Shown: positions 12,975 to 14,625 of the stretch, one piece after another | Position numbering within the stretch: the stretch's first letter is position 1 | Layout: each line of letters begins with the position of its first letter | Assembly: GCA_030679635.1 (NCBI GenBank) | Contig: JAUXSZ010000146.1 | Span: 1-14,625 of the forward strand | Direction of reading: 5' to 3' | Length of the DNA stretch: 14,625 nt | DNA from: Sulfuricurvum sp. | GTDB taxonomy: Bacteria; Campylobacterota; Campylobacteria; Campylobacterales; Sulfurimonadaceae | Program-made: the position numbers and the translations under genes | The notes under the pieces: model-generated | Database searches by the model: none | Told to the model about the DNA's origin: nothing | The model's input: only the letters and a program-made list of their open reading frames with translations

Positions 12975-13637
12975 ATGGCGTGATGCAACGGCAACCGCAG
13001 CACTCTCCGAACGCAAAATCATCGGCGAGCTAAAATGGCGAATTCGGTGGTGTGCAAAAAGTTCCCGTTCGCTCTCGTGAAATCCCCCCTCGCATCCGAT
13101 GACTACCGTTTCCAACGGCTCTGCGCTGTTCAGCTCTTCTCCGCCAAAATCCAAAATGACCGATTGGGGATGAGCGTTTAAAAATTCTTCCAAAGAAGAG
13201 GCTTCGGAAAATTCAATCAAAGAGGTGCGTCCGCACTGCATTATCGAGCTTTCCATAATCCGATCAAACCGATCAAAATCAAAGCGGAAATTACGTTGAG
13301 AACGGTGGCACTGAATGAATGTAATACGGGAAACCCCCATTTCGGTGAGCATCGGAAGAACTTTTTCGACCGTTTTCGGATCAATGACACACCATCCTAT
13401 GTGCATCTTCTTCGTTGCTTCACAAGGTGCGTGATGATGTTTCTCCAAAATGAAATCGGCACGGCGTCCATCCGCGTGCTCAAGTCGATAGTGATACTCT
13501 TCACTCAAACTTGAACGATGACGAAACGCAATAATGTCTCCGACAACATGACGACGTACTTTGATGATGTATTTGTACTCATCGCCGCTTAAACTCAACT
13601 GCGGTTTCCCGGCATCGCAACTCAAGATAAATTTCAC
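12969..13637 (-). CDS. rsmE: 16S rRNA (uracil-1498-N3)-methyltransferase
   Basis: RsmE methylates N3 of U1498 in 16S helix 44 near the decoding centre, using SAM. From the start chosen here it has 222 residues. A PUA-like N-terminal domain (about 1-70) contains the family's YKYIIKVRRHVVGD (21-34). The SPOUT domain contains KTVEKVLPMLTEMGVSRI (88-105), SIMQCGR (131-137), VVIGCEGGFHESE (178-190) and ILRSESAAVAVAS (207-219). Two motif changes stand out: IGPEGG is IGCEGG, and LRxETA is LRSESA. A GTG at 13637 overlapping the previous stop as GTGA is preferred over the in-frame ATG at 13649, because the family starts M-[KQ]-F; the longer form (226 residues) is possible. Confidence 0.92.
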   Translation of the reverse strand: MKFILSCDAGKPQLSLSGDEYKYIIKVRRHVVGDIIAFRHRSSLSEEYHYRLEHADGRRADFILEKHHHAPCEATKKMHIGWCVIDPKTVEKVLPMLTEMGVSRITFIQCHRSQRNFRFDFDRFDRIMESSIMQCGRTSLIEFSEASSLEEFLNAHPQSVILDFGGEELNSAEPLETVVIGCEGGFHESERELFAHHRIRHFSSPMILRSESAAVAVASRHL

Positions 13638-14044
13638 AGCAACATCCAAGCGCTCATCGCCATCAACAGCATCAGCTCAAGCCCCAATAAACGAAATGCT
13701 TTCCTCTTGTAGATGAAAAATGCACCCTCTTTTTTAATATCCGTATCATGTTTGAGTATTTTATACCTCTTGATCTCTAGAACAATGAGAACAATGCTCA
13801 CGGCAATCATAGCGACATTGGCAAAAGAGAAGTTCAAATGCTTGGCTGCCATCATCACGATCCCCGTAAAAATCGAAACCGTAATGAGCGATGCCGATAT
13901 CGGCATGACAATCCTTAACCGCTTAGCGTATCTAACAACCTGCTGCGAGAGAGCAAGCATGATGATATTAAACATCACAACCGACAACAAAACAACAACT
14001 CCGACAAAATGGATCTCTAATCCCATGCTATACAGTGCTTCCAT
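13634..14044 (-). CDS. Conserved four-helix membrane protein of unknown function
   Basis: A 136-residue very hydrophobic protein with four membrane helices at about residues 10-32, 45-67, 72-91 and 116-136. They are joined by short basic loops (RYAKRLR, KRYKILKHD, YKRKAFR), which suggests that the basic loops are cytoplasmic. No signal, cysteine pair or catalytic motif is seen, and I do not recognise the family. The ATG at 14044 lacks a clear ribosome binding site; the ATG at 14026 (MGLEIHFVG) has GGAAG about 11 bases upstream and is a credible alternative. It is the first gene of a unit with rsmE, divergent from moeA. Confidence 0.7.
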   Translation of the reverse strand: MEALYSMGLEIHFVGVVVLLSVVMFNIIMLALSQQVVRYAKRLRIVMPISASLITVSIFTGIVMMAAKHLNFSFANVAMIAVSIVLIVLEIKRYKILKHDTDIKKEGAFFIYKRKAFRLLGLELMLLMAMSAWMLL

Positions 14045-14067
14045 AAAGGGGATTTTACCTTACTTTG

Positions 14068-14075
14068 CTTATAAT
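14068..14075. promoter_or_regulatory. Overlapping divergent -10 boxes (moeA on plus, membrane protein-rsmE on minus)
   Basis: The plus strand has TATAAT at 14070-14075, preceded by TG two bases before, about 50 bases from the moeA start. On the minus strand the same stretch reads TATAAG (14068-14073), about 24 bases from the membrane-protein start. The 79-base divergent gap leaves room for little else, so the two transcripts may compete for polymerase. Confidence 0.5.
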
Positions 14076-14123
14076 CTTCACTAACCATTCCCATAAGCGT
14101 TGGGAACTATCAAAGGAGACAAA

Positions 14124-14625
14124 ATGGCCATCAACGTGGAAGAGGCGCTGGCGTGTATTTATGCTGCATCATTGCCCTTAAGTACCGAAATTTCCCCTAT
14201 CGAGAATGCGATACATCGCGTCTTGGCACAAACCGTAACGGCCATCCATTCGCTCCCAGCCTTTGATAATTCCGCGATGGATGGATACGCCATACGGACC
14301 AGCGATGCCGGTAAAACACTGCCGCAGTCCTGTGTTATCTTTGCTGGGGATGTTAACGATGTGAGACTCACCGAAGATCAATGCATCCGTATTATGACCG
14401 GATCAAAAATACCTGATGGGTGTGAGGCGATTGTCCCCATAGAAGAGGTGATCATCAACGGAAGTAACGTCACGTTTCCCTCCAAAATCAAACCGGCCCA
14501 GCATATCCGTTTAAAAGGGGAAGACATCCAAGCCGGGATGATACTGCTGGAAAAAGGGGCTTTTTTAAACGCCCACCATATCACCCTTCTCGCTTCCCAA
14601 GGAATTACCCACGTACAACTCTATC
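14124..14625 (+). CDS. moeA: Molybdopterin molybdenumtransferase MoeA, 3' truncated by window edge
   Basis: MoeA inserts molybdate (or tungstate) into adenylylated molybdopterin, the last step of basic molybdenum cofactor synthesis. The first 167 residues are present. FDNSAMDGYAIR (47-58) is the diagnostic N-terminal signature, with CIRIMTGSKIPDGCEAIVPIEE (87-108) and HIRLKGEDIQAG (127-138) in the order found in E. coli MoeA. The catalytic aspartates of the later central domain lie beyond the window. AAAGGAG five bases before the ATG fixes the start. It is the only plus-strand gene here. In sulfur-oxidising Campylobacterota the cofactor would serve enzymes such as nitrate or polysulfide/sulfur oxidoreductases, which is inference only. 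Confidence 0.96.
   Translation, partial: MAINVEEALACIYAASLPLSTEISPIENAIHRVLAQTVTAIHSLPAFDNSAMDGYAIRTSDAGKTLPQSCVIFAGDVNDVRLTEDQCIRIMTGSKIPDGCEAIVPIEEVIINGSNVTFPSKIKPAQHIRLKGEDIQAGMILLEKGAFLNAHHITLLASQGITHVQLY

Noticed and set aside
14159..14584. Minus-strand frames opposite moeA
   Set aside because: Antisense to a clear MoeA with a strong ribosome binding site.
1..14625. Mobile elements, CRISPR array, defence or toxin-antitoxin genes
   Set aside because: No transposase, integrase, direct-repeat array or recognisable defence domain is visible; gene content is housekeeping throughout.

Overview
The window looks like chromosomal housekeeping DNA from a Campylobacterota (epsilonproteobacterial) organism. 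A free-living sulfur-oxidiser of the Sulfurimonas/Sulfuricurvum type is my best guess. The phylum follows from protein style and gene content: a short MurE, an AlaC-like aminotransferase commonly labelled LL-DAP aminotransferase in this group, and strong TATAAT boxes with mostly poor -35 boxes. The genus is a guess. I see no mobile elements, tRNA or rRNA genes, CRISPR arrays or transferred islands.

All genes from 1 to about 14044 lie on the minus strand, so transcription runs right to left. Only moeA at the right edge is on the plus strand. From the right, the layout is: (i) 14625-14044, a short divergent promoter region between moeA (truncated) and a four-helix membrane protein translationally coupled to rsmE; (ii) 12969-11762, rpmE (L31) behind a strong promoter and a structured leader, then rsmI; (iii) 11696-9557, rlmB, a RodZ-like membrane protein and a secreted protein, packed with 4-nt and 1-nt overlaps; (iv) 9491-7012, an AlaC-like aminotransferase and hom with a GTGA overlap; (v) 6771-3775, the end of the alpha-type ribosomal operon (rpmJ-rpsM-rpsK-rpsD-rpoA-rplQ) behind a structured leader and without infA in front; (vi) 3635-1433, a NifU-domain protein, a TPR-like protein and murE; (vii) 1317-1, a thioredoxin-like [2Fe-2S] ferredoxin, panD and a truncated ispA-type prenyl diphosphate synthase.

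Functionally the window centres on translation: six alpha-operon genes, L31 and three rRNA methyltransferases, two of which modify the 16S decoding region. Around these are amino-acid synthesis (alanine, homoserine), envelope synthesis (MurE, isoprenyl diphosphate, RodZ-like protein), pantothenate (PanD), Fe-S biology (NifU domain, ferredoxin) and molybdenum cofactor (MoeA).

No clearly new multi-gene system is visible. The observations most worth checking are RNA-level: probable uncharacterised ribosomal-protein leaders upstream of rpmJ and rpmE, and two intercistronic hairpins of the same design (8-bp stem, 8-nt loop, a covarying second base pair) after rpoA and after rpmE. At the protein level, the RodZ-like protein and its secreted partner stand out. 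No stretch above 300 bases lacks a gene; the longest gap is 6772-7011.
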